Origin: Bacillota bacterium
GTDB lineage: Bacteria; Bacillota; Clostridia; Oscillospirales; Ethanoligenentaceae
Reading direction: 5' to 3'
DNA length: 27,138 nucleotides
Assembly: GCA_023391535.1 (NCBI GenBank)
Contig: JAEWAU010000076.1
Location: forward strand, 1 to 27,138
Shown here: positions 1-8,440 of the stretch, one piece after another
Layout of the letters: each line of letters begins with the position of its first letter
Position numbering within the stretch: position 1 is the first letter of the stretch
Made by a program: the position numbers and the translations under genes
Notes under the pieces: generated by a model
Database searches by the model: none
Told to the model about the DNA's origin: nothing
The model's input: only the letters and a program-made list of their open reading frames with translations

Positions 1-43
1 CGCGGCGCCGCCGCTTTTGCGTGTTCGGGGGAAGCACCCGCGC

Positions 44-499
44 TCACTTTTCCGCTTTACGCGCGCGCAGCACCTTGACGATGGCGTTTGTGAACACCGA
101 GGTCAGCGCCATGGCGATGGCCATGGCCGCGATGGCGAGCAGCGTGGAGGTGCCCGTGGTGCCCGCCTGCGCGTCCTGCCCGCGCACCAGGTACATCATG
201 GTCTGGTACAGGCCGAAGCCGGGCACCAGCGGGATGATGGCCGGCACGATAAACACGGTTACCGGCATTTTGACGACGCGCGCCAGCGCTTCGCTGCAGG
301 CCGCCATCACGAGCGAGCCCGTAAAATAGCCGGCAATGGGGGAGCCGAGCAGCAGCGCCGTCCATTCGTAAACGGCATACCCCACCGCGCCCAGCACCGA
401 GCTGAACCAGACGGCCTTTTTCGGCACCCGGAACAGAATGGCGAAAAAGAACGTGGCGGGGACGCAGATGAGCATATCGCGCAGGATATTCCAATGCAT
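44..499 (-). CDS. Threonine/serine exporter, ThrE small (DUF3815-like) subunit
   Basis: Predicted inner-membrane protein of 151 residues with about four or five hydrophobic segments, starting MHWNILRDML and ending in a basic tail. It matches the C-terminal half of the ThrE amino-acid exporter family (ThrE_2), which in many Firmicutes is a separate gene. The glycine/proline-containing segment VPAIIPLVPGFGLYQ (about residues 84-98) is the family-like landmark. The partner, encoding the N-terminal half, lies immediately upstream on the same strand (647-1423), so the two probably assemble into one exporter of threonine, serine or similar small molecules. The ATG at 499 follows AAGGAAG with seven intervening bases. 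The 147-base gap between the two genes holds a short hairpin. Substrate is inferred from the family, not visible. Confidence 0.85.
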   Translation of the reverse strand: MHWNILRDMLICVPATFFFAILFRVPKKAVWFSSVLGAVGYAVYEWTALLLGSPIAGYFTGSLVMAACSEALARVVKMPVTVFIVPAIIPLVPGFGLYQTMMYLVRGQDAQAGTTGTSTLLAIAAMAIAMALTSVFTNAIVKVLRARKAEK

Positions 500-566
500 A
501 GGGCAGCTTCCTTTTCAGGGCGCGTTTACAGCATTTCCAGAAAAGATTGGCACGTTCCGAAGCGTT

Positions 567-587
567 CCGCCTTTCCGCCAAAGGCGG
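567..587 (-). other. Intercistronic hairpin between the two exporter genes
   Basis: CCGCCTTT (567-574) pairs with AAAGGCGG (580-587) around a five-base loop. There is no T-run, so it is not a convincing terminator. It may affect mRNA stability or the ratio of the two subunits. Confidence 0.4.
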
Positions 588-646
588 ATAGACGCAGCGC
601 AACTCCTCACAAACTTTTCCGGAATTGCGATAGGCGCCGCGGTTTT

Positions 647-1423
647 TCAGGCGAGAAACTGAAAATAGAGCTTGAGCGCCAGGCCCACGCCGAACGCGAG
701 CGACGCCACGGCTAAAAGCGCCTCCGCTCCGCGCGAAACGCCCGAAAGCAGATCCCCGCGGATGGTGTCGCGGATGGCGTTTGTCATGGCGACGCCGGGC
801 AGCAGGGGCATCATGGCGCCGGTTACGATCTTATCCAAGCTGCCCGTGCCCGTGAACCGCGTAAACAGCAGCGCGCCCGCCGTAAGCAGGAATCCGCCGA
901 GAAAATTCACCGTAAACTGGAACATGTCCTCTATCTTGATGCGTTCGGCCAGCAGCTGCACGGCCATGCCGCAGAGCGTGGCGGCCAGAAAATCGTAGCC
1001 GTTGCCGCGAAAGAGCAGCGCGAAGCAGCCCGAGGAAGCGCCGGCGGCCAGCACGGGCACCCATCCGCGGCGGGGCTTTTCCTCCGCGATGGCGTTCAGG
1101 CGTTCGCGCGCCTCTCCGAGGTTCATCCCGCCCGCGGCGATCTGCCGCGCCACGCAGTTCACCTCTTCCACGGCCGTGAGGTTGAACCCCCGCTTGTGAA
1201 TACGCTTGAGTGTGGCGGCGGCCTGAGAATCGCCGCGGGAAGCGGTGATAAATACTCCCGTGGCGAGGGCCATCACTTCGGCGTCCGCAAGGCCGAACGC
1301 CCGGCATATCCGCTGGGCGGTTTCCTCCGCCCGGTAGGTTTCCCCACCGTTTTCCAGAATGATGCGGGCGCTCAGCCGCGCCACCAGCACGATTTCGCCC
1401 GGTTCCGGGTATTCCGACGGCAT
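647..1423 (-). CDS. Threonine/serine exporter, ThrE N-terminal (DUF1212-like) subunit
   Basis: Membrane protein of 258 residues. The N-terminal third is soluble and carries the family-like stretch ENGGETYRAEETAQRICRAFG (about residues 20-40) and a segment reading ALATGVFITASRGD. The remainder holds about five hydrophobic helices (CFALLFRG, FLAATLCGMAVQLLA, FTVNFLGGFLLTAGALLF, GAMMPLLPGVAMTNAI, ALLAVASLAFGVGLAL). This is the N-terminal half of the ThrE exporter family. The start was placed at ATG 1423 (MPSEYPEPGE) because GAGGAGG lies just upstream; an in-frame upstream ATG at 1462 lacks this support. A good sigma-A-type promoter sits about 130 bases upstream. It probably forms one exporter with the downstream 151-residue protein. 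Confidence 0.88.
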   Translation of the reverse strand: MPSEYPEPGEIVLVARLSARIILENGGETYRAEETAQRICRAFGLADAEVMALATGVFITASRGDSQAAATLKRIHKRGFNLTAVEEVNCVARQIAAGGMNLGEARERLNAIAEEKPRRGWVPVLAAGASSGCFALLFRGNGYDFLAATLCGMAVQLLAERIKIEDMFQFTVNFLGGFLLTAGALLFTRFTGTGSLDKIVTGAMMPLLPGVAMTNAIRDTIRGDLLSGVSRGAEALLAVASLAFGVGLALKLYFQFLA

Positions 1424-1552
1424 GACGGCCTCCTCGCTGCTCTGCGATGGATGCGGAAGCAAACGCGTTCCGCATGGGTTTGGATGCGTAATTTATCGGA
1501 GCTTCGTATTCTGCTGCGCGCCGAAAACGCGGCGCCCGTTTCGACCAGTACT

Positions 1553-1581
1553 ATGATACGTTCTGCGCGGCGATTATGCAA
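1553..1581 (-). promoter_or_regulatory. Promoter of the exporter pair
   Basis: Read on the minus strand: -35 TTGCAT (1576-1581), 17-base spacer, -10 TATCAT (1553-1558). Predicted start near 1546, giving a leader of about 120 bases before ATG 1423. Confidence 0.7.
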
Positions 1582-1897
1582 GGGTCTTTTGCCAAAGCGG
1601 CTCTTTTACATGATTTTCCGGTAAAAACGGGTGGCAGACGGCGGCTGCGAAAGGCGCCCGTTTCTTTTAAAATTTGACAGGAACGCCGCGTCGCGCAGGC
1701 GCTCCTAAATACCGCGCCGCAGGGAATACTGAGTACGAAAGCCGCATTTTACAGGCGAGGCCGCGTTGGTTTGGCGGAAAATACGGGGAGGCTTTCATCG
1801 ATTTCCATAAATTATCTCACTGGTTCCTTGAAAAACCGTTATGCTAACAATTTCGTAATATTTTCTTAATTCTCCTTTCATTTTTTCACGATAGTAT
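1582..1897. other. Intergenic stretch between divergent promoters
   Basis: No convincing gene or RNA seen. The part from about 1800 to 1897 is AT-rich, unlike the flanks, and leads into the promoter at 1876-1903. Confidence 0.5.
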
Positions 1898-1903
1898 TAT
1901 AAT
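1876..1903 (+). promoter_or_regulatory. Promoter of the O-antigen-ligase-like gene
   Basis: A perfect -10 TATAAT (1898-1903) with a weak -35 (TTTCAT, 1876-1881; 16-base spacer). It is followed at once by AGTAAC, so TATAATAGTAAC (1898-1909) also occurs at the CHAP-gene promoter. The transcript would have a leader of about 215 bases, including a GC-rich stretch (1960-2090) able to form hairpins. Confidence 0.55.
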
Positions 1904-2125
1904 AGTAACTGGTTTTCCGGGCGATATTCAAAGACGTTCCGGGGGAGCGAGTTGTCTGCAGGGAATAGGGGCGCCCCGCAGGCGGTTTTTTTCTCCGCAT
2001 ATCCGGGCGTTTCCGAAATACGGCCTGCGGAAAACCGCGGGCAGGCGCCTGCGGCCCGGACATCCCGCCGAGGATGCCGGCCGGCAGAGCGAACGCCCCC
2101 AATTTATGATATTGGAGACCTGATT

Positions 2126-3334
2126 TTGTTCACAAAAATAAGGACACAGGTTTTGGAGCCCTTTCAAAAGCTCGCGACTCCGGAAAAGCTGATGATGATC
2201 CTCACCATCAGCGTTTTTCTGCCTGTGTATCTCACCGTTCCCGCAATCCTGGCGGTGTGCGGCATCATCCTGTATCAGCACAGACATTATACGGTTTCCC
2301 GCTGGCTTGTCAATCTGCTGCCGCTGGGCTTCGAATGCTTCGCGGTGCTGGTCGTGCCGCTGTTTTACCGGAATTATGCCGGCTTTTTGTGCGGAATCCT
2401 GTTCGTTCTCTATGTGATGCTGGCCGTTTATTTCAACCGCACCTCGGCGCCGCGCCTGTTCGAAGCGGTAACCGATCTGCTCTGTTTTCTGAGCGTGCCG
2501 TGCATCGCCATCGCCATGTTCCAGCGTTTCGTCCTGAACCAGGAGCGGATGGTGGCTTTAACCTACAACTCCAATTTCTACGCGTTTATGATCGAACTGA
2601 TCATTGTCGTCTGCTTCTACAAAGCCATCACCCTACCGCAGCGCAAATGGGGCTACCTCGCCATCGCCGCGGCGAACGCCGTAACGCTGTTCCTCACAGG
2701 CTGCCGTTCCGCCTGGTGCGGCCTTGCGGTGGGGCTGTTCGCGCTGTTTTTCCTTCTCAAAAAGCGTTCGTACGCGCAGTTGCTGGCCGTGCTCACCGCG
2801 GCGGCGGCCGTGGCCATCTCGTTCGACCATGCCCTCCTGCCGCGCTATTCGGATTTTAACCCCACCCTCTCGAACCGGATCTACATATGGAAAACGGCCC
2901 TGGTCGATTTTGCCCACCATCCGCTGTTCGGCAGGGGGCTGCTTGCGCTGTATCAGGTTACGGGCAACCCGGTTACGCCCCACGCGCACAGCCTGTATCT
3001 GGACGTTCTGGAGTGCGAGGGCATTGTGGGAGCGGTGATTCTTTCCGCCTATGCCGTTTTGATCGTGCGCCAGCTCGTTGCCGCCTACCGCTCCGGCGAT
3101 TCCGCCATGGCCGGCCGCTCCTCGCTGGTGCTGGCCCTCGCGGCGGCCATCTGCACCCACGGCGTAACGGATATTCCGCTCATGGGCGCGCAAACCGGCC
3201 TGCTGGTCGTTTTGCTGATCTCCGTGCGCCCGCAGGCCGCGCTGGAATACAGCGTTGTGCAAAAACAGCGCATTCTCTCGCGCACGTATCTTCAGCGTTT
3301 TCTGCACGCGTTCAAGAAGGAAAACGTGACCTGA
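2126..3334 (+). CDS. O-antigen ligase (WaaL/Wzy-like) family membrane protein
   Basis: Polytopic membrane protein of 402 residues with about ten hydrophobic segments. The pattern R-x3-W (SNRIYIWKTAL) followed by HHPLFGRGL and then PHAHSLYLDVLECEGIVG is the periplasmic-loop signature of the O-antigen ligase / polymerase family, which joins or polymerises lipid-linked glycans at the outer face of the membrane. In a Gram-positive host it probably acts on a cell-wall or capsular polysaccharide; the glycan is unknown and no glycosyltransferases lie alongside. The start is a TTG at 2126, chosen for GGAG eight bases upstream and because the first hydrophobic helix then begins about 25 residues in. 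The reading frame stays open upstream to 1952, but that extension is arginine/proline-rich and has no ribosome site. A strong terminator follows the stop. Confidence 0.75.
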   Translation: MFTKIRTQVLEPFQKLATPEKLMMILTISVFLPVYLTVPAILAVCGIILYQHRHYTVSRWLVNLLPLGFECFAVLVVPLFYRNYAGFLCGILFVLYVMLAVYFNRTSAPRLFEAVTDLLCFLSVPCIAIAMFQRFVLNQERMVALTYNSNFYAFMIELIIVVCFYKAITLPQRKWGYLAIAAANAVTLFLTGCRSAWCGLAVGLFALFFLLKKRSYAQLLAVLTAAAAVAISFDHALLPRYSDFNPTLSNRIYIWKTALVDFAHHPLFGRGLLALYQVTGNPVTPHAHSLYLDVLECEGIVGAVILSAYAVLIVRQLVAAYRSGDSAMAGRSSLVLALAAAICTHGVTDIPLMGAQTGLLVVLLISVRPQAALEYSVVQKQRILSRTYLQRFLHAFKKENVT

Positions 3335-3383
3335 TCCGTTTTTCCCCTCTTCCGCGCCGCCTTGCCTTTCTCCCGAAAACCGT

Positions 3384-3430
3384 AAAAGCGCCGCGCAGCG
3401 GGTTTTTTACCCGACTTGCGCGGCGCTTTT
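3384..3430. terminator. Bidirectional rho-independent terminator
   Basis: AAAAGCGCCGCGC (3384-3396) pairs with GCGCGGCGCTTTT (3418-3430), flanked by A-runs on one side and T-runs on the other. The loop contains a nested GGGT/ACCC stem. It lies between two convergent genes and can serve both. Confidence 0.9.
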
Positions 3431-3449
3431 TTTCTGCCTTTCCGGGCAA

Positions 3450-4658
3450 TTACAGCGCCTGCTGCCATTTGAGCGCGCCAAAATAGAACTCCATGAGGTA
3501 CTCGCGGCTGATGTGCGCGCGCTTGAGCAGAATGTCCATAATGCTCCAGTCCGCGCGCTCAAACGCGAGGACCGCGTCCAGGGCGCGCCGAATCTCGTTG
3601 TCCTTGCCCAGCAGCGCGTCTTTCACGGCGCTGTCCAGCGGCAGGCGGAGCAGAATCTTCTCCATTTCCTCGTTGAGAAGCTGGTCGAGAGAGGAAAAGA
3701 TGCCCGTGATAAAGTAGCTGGATGGCGAGGCGCGGTGGAGCGGCTGGCGGGCGATCATCTGGAGCATCTTCCCGCGGATCACGCAGGTGCGCACCAGCTC
3801 CGCGTTTTCGGGGTTCTGGACGCCGCTCAGGATCATCAGGTTGACCCATTGGAGCATTTCCTGCACGCCGAGATAGACCACCGCCTCCTGAATGGACTTT
3901 GCGGGGGTCTTTTTGCCGTAATAGACGGAGTTTGCCATGCGCAGCAGTTTATAGGAAAGGCCCACGTCGCTCTCGATGATTCCGGCGACCTTCTCCATGT
4001 CCGGCTCCTCGCTCTTGAGCTCCCGGAGGATTCCCAGAAGGTTCGCGTCGAGCGTGCCGATATTTTTGGCGCCTATCAGGCACGGGTGGCTGAAAAAATA
4101 CCCCTGGAACAGGCTGTAGCCCATTTCAACGGCCTGCTTGTATTGCTCCGCGGTTTCCACCTTTTCCGCCAGAAACGTGACTTTATCCCCGTAACGGCGC
4201 ATCAGATTCAGCTGCGCGGACTTCGGAACCTCGTTGAATTCGATCTTGATGATGCCCGCGAGATCGAGCAGCTGATAGGTGGGCGAGTTCTCGTCCCCCG
4301 CCGGAAAATCGTCGAGCGCGAGCGTATACCCCGCATCCCGAAGCTTGCGGCAGGCGTTGCGCACCCCGTCCGTCGCCCGGACATGCTCGAGGACTTCCAC
4401 GACCACCCGCTCCTTGGGCAGAAGCAGCGGCACTTCTTCCTGCAAAAACTGCTGGGAAAAATTAATAAAGCCTTTTCCTTTGCCGATCAGCTGGTCGAAA
4501 CCCGTAAGGAGAAAAGAAGCGTCGATTACGGAAGCCGTGGTCTGGCTGTCGTCGGAGCCGTCGTAAAAGTCGTTATGTCCGCTCCGGTAAAGCAGTTCAT
4601 ACCCGTATACATCCATATTCCGGTCAAAAATCGGCTGACGGGCCACATATACATCCAA
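3450..4658 (-). CDS. EAL-HDOD two-domain signalling protein (YuxH type)
   Basis: Cytoplasmic protein of 402 residues: a degenerate EAL (cyclic-di-GMP phosphodiesterase-like) domain at about 1-200 and an HDOD domain at about 205-395. The opening (M)DVYVARQPIFDRN is characteristic of the family. The EAL signature reads E21-L22-L23. DDF is at 116-118, and the QGYFF-type motif (FQGYFFS) at 184-190. The usual KID is KIE (138-140). The HDOD part holds MANSVYYG (241-248) and VVYLGVQEMLQW. Many proteins of this family do not degrade c-di-GMP and act as binding or scaffold proteins, so enzyme activity is doubtful. The start is TTG 4658, seven bases after GGAGGAGA; an upstream in-frame TTG at 4676 begins inside that ribosome site. 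No partner gene is adjacent, so the pathway is not visible. Confidence 0.88.
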   Translation of the reverse strand: MDVYVARQPIFDRNMDVYGYELLYRSGHNDFYDGSDDSQTTASVIDASFLLTGFDQLIGKGKGFINFSQQFLQEEVPLLLPKERVVVEVLEHVRATDGVRNACRKLRDAGYTLALDDFPAGDENSPTYQLLDLAGIIKIEFNEVPKSAQLNLMRRYGDKVTFLAEKVETAEQYKQAVEMGYSLFQGYFFSHPCLIGAKNIGTLDANLLGILRELKSEEPDMEKVAGIIESDVGLSYKLLRMANSVYYGKKTPAKSIQEAVVYLGVQEMLQWVNLMILSGVQNPENAELVRTCVIRGKMLQMIARQPLHRASPSSYFITGIFSSLDQLLNEEMEKILLRLPLDSAVKDALLGKDNEIRRALDAVLAFERADWSIMDILLKRAHISREYLMEFYFGALKWQQAL

Positions 4659-4785
4659 AAAAGATCTCCTCCGCAAATGTAAACTGTGCGTTCCCTTCGC
4701 ACTGCGCCGTCCGCATCGCCGTTCCCGCGCCGGCTATCCAATCCGGCCCGGATACGCCGTCCATATTTCGAATAGTACCGTCTTT

Positions 4786-4814
4786 AGTCTACCATAATAT
4801 TGTCGGGTTGTCTA
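4786..4814 (-). promoter_or_regulatory. Promoter of the EAL-HDOD gene
   Basis: Minus strand: -35 TAGACA (4809-4814), 17-base spacer, -10 TAGACT (4786-4791), preceded by TGG, an extended -10. The leader is about 120 bases. Confidence 0.6.
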
Positions 4815-4828
4815 TTATTTTAATCTGT

Positions 4829-4896
4829 TCCGGATTTCTGCAAATTCGCACGATGCGTAGAAATCCGGATAAACTCCGCGAAATCCAACGAAATCC
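4829..4896. repeat. Cluster of GAAATCC boxes and an inverted repeat
   Basis: An 11-bp inverted repeat TCCGGATTTCT (4829-4839) / AGAAATCCGGA (4859-4869) is followed by more GAAATCC copies at 4880-4886 and 4890-4896. Starts of the direct copies are 20 and 10 bases apart, so they fall on one face of the helix. The cluster lies between two divergent promoters and may be an operator region. No regulator is recognised. Confidence 0.45.
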
Positions 4897-4987
4897 GAAA
4901 GTATTTCCGGCGGATCCGTTTTTTCGCGCGGAAAAAGTCAAAAAGGCGCAATATTCAAAAAATAATGAAGTTTTTTCGCGGGATTGA

Positions 4988-5016
4988 TTGACGAAACGCG
5001 GAAGAATGGGTATAAT
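4988..5016 (+). promoter_or_regulatory. Strong promoter of the polyamine operon
   Basis: -35 TTGACG (4988-4993), 17-base spacer, -10 TATAAT (5011-5016): one mismatch from consensus. Transcription would begin near 5023, giving a leader of about 110 bases. Confidence 0.85.
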
Positions 5017-5035
5017 CATCATGATTTGCATATTG

Positions 5036-5100
5036 TTTCGGCGCGGCATGCCGCGCCGAAAAGTGGAATTCATCGGAGCCGGCCGGCACGGGCGGCTCCG
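5036..5100 (+). promoter_or_regulatory. Two hairpins in the polyamine operon leader
   Basis: A perfect 26-bp palindrome (5036-5061, arms TTTCGGCGCGGCA and its complement) begins about 13 bases after the predicted transcription start. A second stem, CGGAGCC (5074-5080) with GGCTCCG (5094-5100), follows. Neither has a T-run. They could be a repressor operator (DNA dyad) or RNA structures shielding the ribosome site GGAAAGGAAGGA before 5132. Function is inferred only from position. Confidence 0.5.
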
Positions 5101-5131
5101 TTCGGCGCTGCCGGAAAGGAAGGAACCATAT

Positions 5132-6331
<1,200 letters not shown>

Positions 6332-6346
6332 CGGGCGGAGGCGCGC

Positions 6347-7489
6347 ATGAAAACGGCTTTTGACCCGGCGAAAACGCCTTCCCCCTGCTTTGTGGTGGAT
6401 GAGGACCTACTGCTCCGGAACCTTACGCTGCTGCAAAGCGTGCAGCGGCACACCGGCTGCCGCATTCTGCTCGCGCAAAAGGGATTCTCGCTGTTTGCGC
6501 TCTATCCGCTCATCGGGCGGTACCTTGCGGGCGTCACCTCCAGCTCGCTGTTCGAGGCGCGGCTCGGCGCCGAAAAGATGGGGCTTGAAACGCACATCTT
6601 CTCCCCCGCTTACCGCGACGACGAGTTCGGCGAGATCCTGCGCTTCTGCGACCATATCGTGTTCAACTCGTTTTCCCAGTGGCGTCACTTCAAAAGCCGC
6701 GTGCAGGGAGCTTCCAAAAAAATAAGCTGCGGTATCCGCGTCAACCCCGAATACTCCGAGCAGGAGCACGCCGTCTACGACCCCTGCGCGCCGCTCTCGC
6801 GCCTGGGCGTTACGGCCGCGCAGTTTCGCCCGGACGAACTGGAGGGCCTGGAGGGCCTGCATTTCCACACGCTTTGCGAGCAGGGTGCCGAAGCTCTGGC
6901 GCACACGCTGAACGCGTTCGAGGAAAAGTTCGGCCGGTTCCTCCCTGGCCTCAAATGGCTCAACATGGGCGGCGGGCACCATATCACGCGGCCGGGCTAC
7001 GACGTGGCCCTGCTGGAACGCTGCATAGCAAGCGTGCAGGAGCGTTACGGCGTGCAGGTCTACCTGGAGCCGGGCGAGGCCGTGGCGCTGAACACGGGCT
7101 TTCTGGTGGCACAGGTGCTCGATATTGTGGAAAACGGCGGGAAAATCGCCGTGCTGGATACCTCCGCGGAATGCCATATGCCCGACGTTCTGGAAATGCC
7201 CTACCGCCCCGAAATCATCGGGGCCGGCCTGCCCGGCGAAACGCCCTTCACCTACCGGCTGGGCGGCCCCACCTGCCTTGCGGGAGATATCGTGGGCGAC
7301 TATTCCTTTCCCGCTCCGCTGCGCCCGGGCGACCGGCTTGTGTTCACCGATATGGCGCACTATTCGATGGTGAAAACCAATATGTTCAACGGCATCAACC
7401 TCCCTTCCATCGCGCTCTGGAGCGAGCGGGAGGGGCTGCGCGTCATCCGCCGGTTCGGCTATGAGGATTACGCTTCGCGTCTTTCCTGA
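6347..7489 (+). CDS. nspC: Carboxynorspermidine decarboxylase
   Basis: Pyridoxal-phosphate enzyme of 380 residues, fold III (alanine racemase/ornithine decarboxylase type), that decarboxylates carboxy(nor)spermidine to (nor)spermidine. The PLP lysine is K45 in LLAQKGFSLFA. The glycine-rich phosphate-binding segment is NMGGGHHITRPGYD. The catalytic-cysteine region DTSAECHMPDVLEMPYRP and the C-terminal FTDMAHYSMVKTNMFNG are typical. Length matches the family (about 380). The start follows GGCGGAGG with five bases between. It is co-transcribed with the dehydrogenase and completes the S-adenosylmethionine-independent route to spermidine or norspermidine found in many gut bacteria. A strong terminator follows. 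Confidence 0.95.
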   Translation: MKTAFDPAKTPSPCFVVDEDLLLRNLTLLQSVQRHTGCRILLAQKGFSLFALYPLIGRYLAGVTSSSLFEARLGAEKMGLETHIFSPAYRDDEFGEILRFCDHIVFNSFSQWRHFKSRVQGASKKISCGIRVNPEYSEQEHAVYDPCAPLSRLGVTAAQFRPDELEGLEGLHFHTLCEQGAEALAHTLNAFEEKFGRFLPGLKWLNMGGGHHITRPGYDVALLERCIASVQERYGVQVYLEPGEAVALNTGFLVAQVLDIVENGGKIAVLDTSAECHMPDVLEMPYRPEIIGAGLPGETPFTYRLGGPTCLAGDIVGDYSFPAPLRPGDRLVFTDMAHYSMVKTNMFNGINLPSIALWSEREGLRVIRRFGYEDYASRLS

Positions 7490-7532
7490 CCCGCTCGCGC
7501 GGGCGGGCGCTCCGCTTCCGCCGCTCTAACGC

Positions 7533-7567
7533 AAAACGCCGCGCAGGTTCTGCCTGCGCGGCGTTTT
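7533..7567. terminator. Bidirectional rho-independent terminator
   Basis: AAAACGCCGCGCAGG (7533-7547) pairs perfectly with CCTGCGCGGCGTTTT (7553-7567) around a five-base loop. It ends both the polyamine operon and the convergent desulfoferrodoxin transcript. Confidence 0.93.
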
Positions 7568-7590
7568 TGCGATGGGGGCTTTTTATAAGG

Positions 7591-7965
7591 TCAGAAATCC
7601 GTTTTCCACAAACCGTGGAGGTTGCAGTACGCATAAACGGCGCCATGTTCCGCGGCGGCGAATTCGGCAGCAGGCTGGTCGCCCGGCCTGAGCTCCGCAA
7701 ACTCCACGCGGCCGTCCGAAACAAGGGCGATCCACTCGATGTAGTGCGCTTCGGTCATCGGGTGCAGCGTGGAGCCCACGGCTACCTTCAGCTTGCCGCC
7801 CTCTTTTGTAACGACGGGAACGTGCTTTTCCTGCGCCGCGTCGGTGGAATTGGCAACGAGCTTCTCCATGGCGTTTCCGCAGCAGGTGAGCGTTCCGCCT
7901 CCGTTCTGGAGCTGGGCTACGATGTTGCCGCAGGTATTACAACGGAAAAATGCGATCTCTGCCAT
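7591..7965 (-). CDS. dfx: Desulfoferrodoxin (superoxide reductase, two-iron-centre type)
   Basis: Cytoplasmic iron protein of 124 residues that reduces superoxide to hydrogen peroxide in anaerobes without producing oxygen. The N-terminal Fe(Cys)4 centre I is C9, C12, C28, C29 (FRCNTCGN and LTCCGNAM). The catalytic centre II ligands are H48 (EKHVP), H68 and H74 (LHPMTEAHYIEW), and C114 with H117 (YCNLHGLW). All expected ligands are present. K47, next to H48, corresponds to the conserved lysine at the active site. The ATG at 7965 was chosen because AAGGAAG precedes it and the mature family start follows at once; an upstream in-frame start would add a lysine-rich 30-residue extension. A 45-residue ORF upstream may share its transcript. 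Electrons would come from rubredoxin, not encoded here. Confidence 0.96.
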   Translation of the reverse strand: MAEIAFFRCNTCGNIVAQLQNGGGTLTCCGNAMEKLVANSTDAAQEKHVPVVTKEGGKLKVAVGSTLHPMTEAHYIEWIALVSDGRVEFAELRPGDQPAAEFAAAEHGAVYAYCNLHGLWKTDF

Positions 7966-8067
7966 CTGAAAAACTTCCTTTCGACCGGTTGATTTTTTCT
8001 TTTTACCTTGTCTTCTTGTCTTTATAACGCGGAGCTTTCGGTTTGGGATTGCCACTGTTTATGTGCT

Positions 8068-8085
8068 GCGGGCCGCGCGGCCCGC
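8068..8085. other. Perfect 18-bp GC palindrome
   Basis: GCGGGCCGC (8068-8076) followed directly by its reverse complement (8077-8085). It lies between the 45-residue ORF and desulfoferrodoxin. Without a T-run it is not a standard terminator; it could be an operator or an RNA-processing hairpin. Confidence 0.4.
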
Positions 8086-8107
8086 CGGAATGCAAACGGA
8101 AAACAGG

Positions 8108-8245
8108 TCATTCGCCGAAAATGCAGCCCTGCGGAAATTCGGCCGAGCAGCTTGCCTCGTCCGGAATGGAGAAAAGCTCCCGCTCATTTTGTTCCGCGCC
8201 CTCCTGTTCGGCCGCGCGCCGCGTCTCGATGTCTTCTCTCTTCAT
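8108..8245 (-). CDS. Unrecognised small ORF, 45 residues
   Basis: Begins MKREDIETRRAAEQ and ends EFPQGCIFGE; charged in the first half (many E and R), with cysteines at positions 33 and 41 near the C terminus. No family is recognised. The case for a real gene is contextual: AAGGAGG lies nine bases before the ATG (8245), and a near-consensus promoter sits about 75 bases further upstream with a dyad between its -35 and -10. Desulfoferrodoxin begins 142 bases downstream on the same strand, so the two may share a transcript. It could be a small regulator or a leader peptide, or simply a chance ORF behind a strong ribosome site. Too short for a composition test by eye. Confidence 0.45.
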   Translation of the reverse strand: MKREDIETRRAAEQEGAEQNERELFSIPDEASCSAEFPQGCIFGE

Positions 8246-8274
8246 AAAAAGCTGCCTCCTTATTTTTTGCCTTA

Positions 8275-8289
8275 CCCCGCTTTGCGGGG
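8275..8289. other. Short hairpin in the leader of the small ORF
   Basis: CCCCGC-TTT-GCGGGG. On the minus strand it lies between the predicted start site and AAGGAGG. On the plus strand it is followed by a T-rich run and looks like a terminator, but no plus-strand gene precedes it. Confidence 0.4.
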
Positions 8290-8319
8290 TTTTGGTTTTT
8301 CGTTCCTTGTTCTGTATGT

Positions 8320-8348
8320 AGTATACCTTAATTGTATACTTATTTCAA
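8320..8348 (-). promoter_or_regulatory. Promoter with an embedded operator-like dyad
   Basis: Minus strand: -35 TTGAAA (8343-8348), 17-base spacer, -10 TATACT (8320-8325). The perfect dyad AGTATAC-N7-GTATACT covers the spacer and the -10, as expected for repressor control. It would drive the 45-residue ORF and possibly desulfoferrodoxin. Confidence 0.7.
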
Positions 8349-8440
8349 CTGTGATTATGCCGATAATTTCGTCTGTTTTCGGGCATATCTTGCGCCTATT
8401 GCACAATATCGGAGCAGGCCGGTGCGCGTCAGCGCCGAAA

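Noticed and set aside
1952..2125. N-terminal extension of the O-antigen-ligase-like protein
   Set aside because: No ribosome site, arginine/proline-rich, and the TTG at 2126 has GGAG at good spacing.
8275..8300. Plus-strand terminator (CCCCGC-TTT-GCGGGG then T-rich)
   Set aside because: No plus-strand gene lies upstream between 7490 and 8270, so it is listed only as a hairpin.
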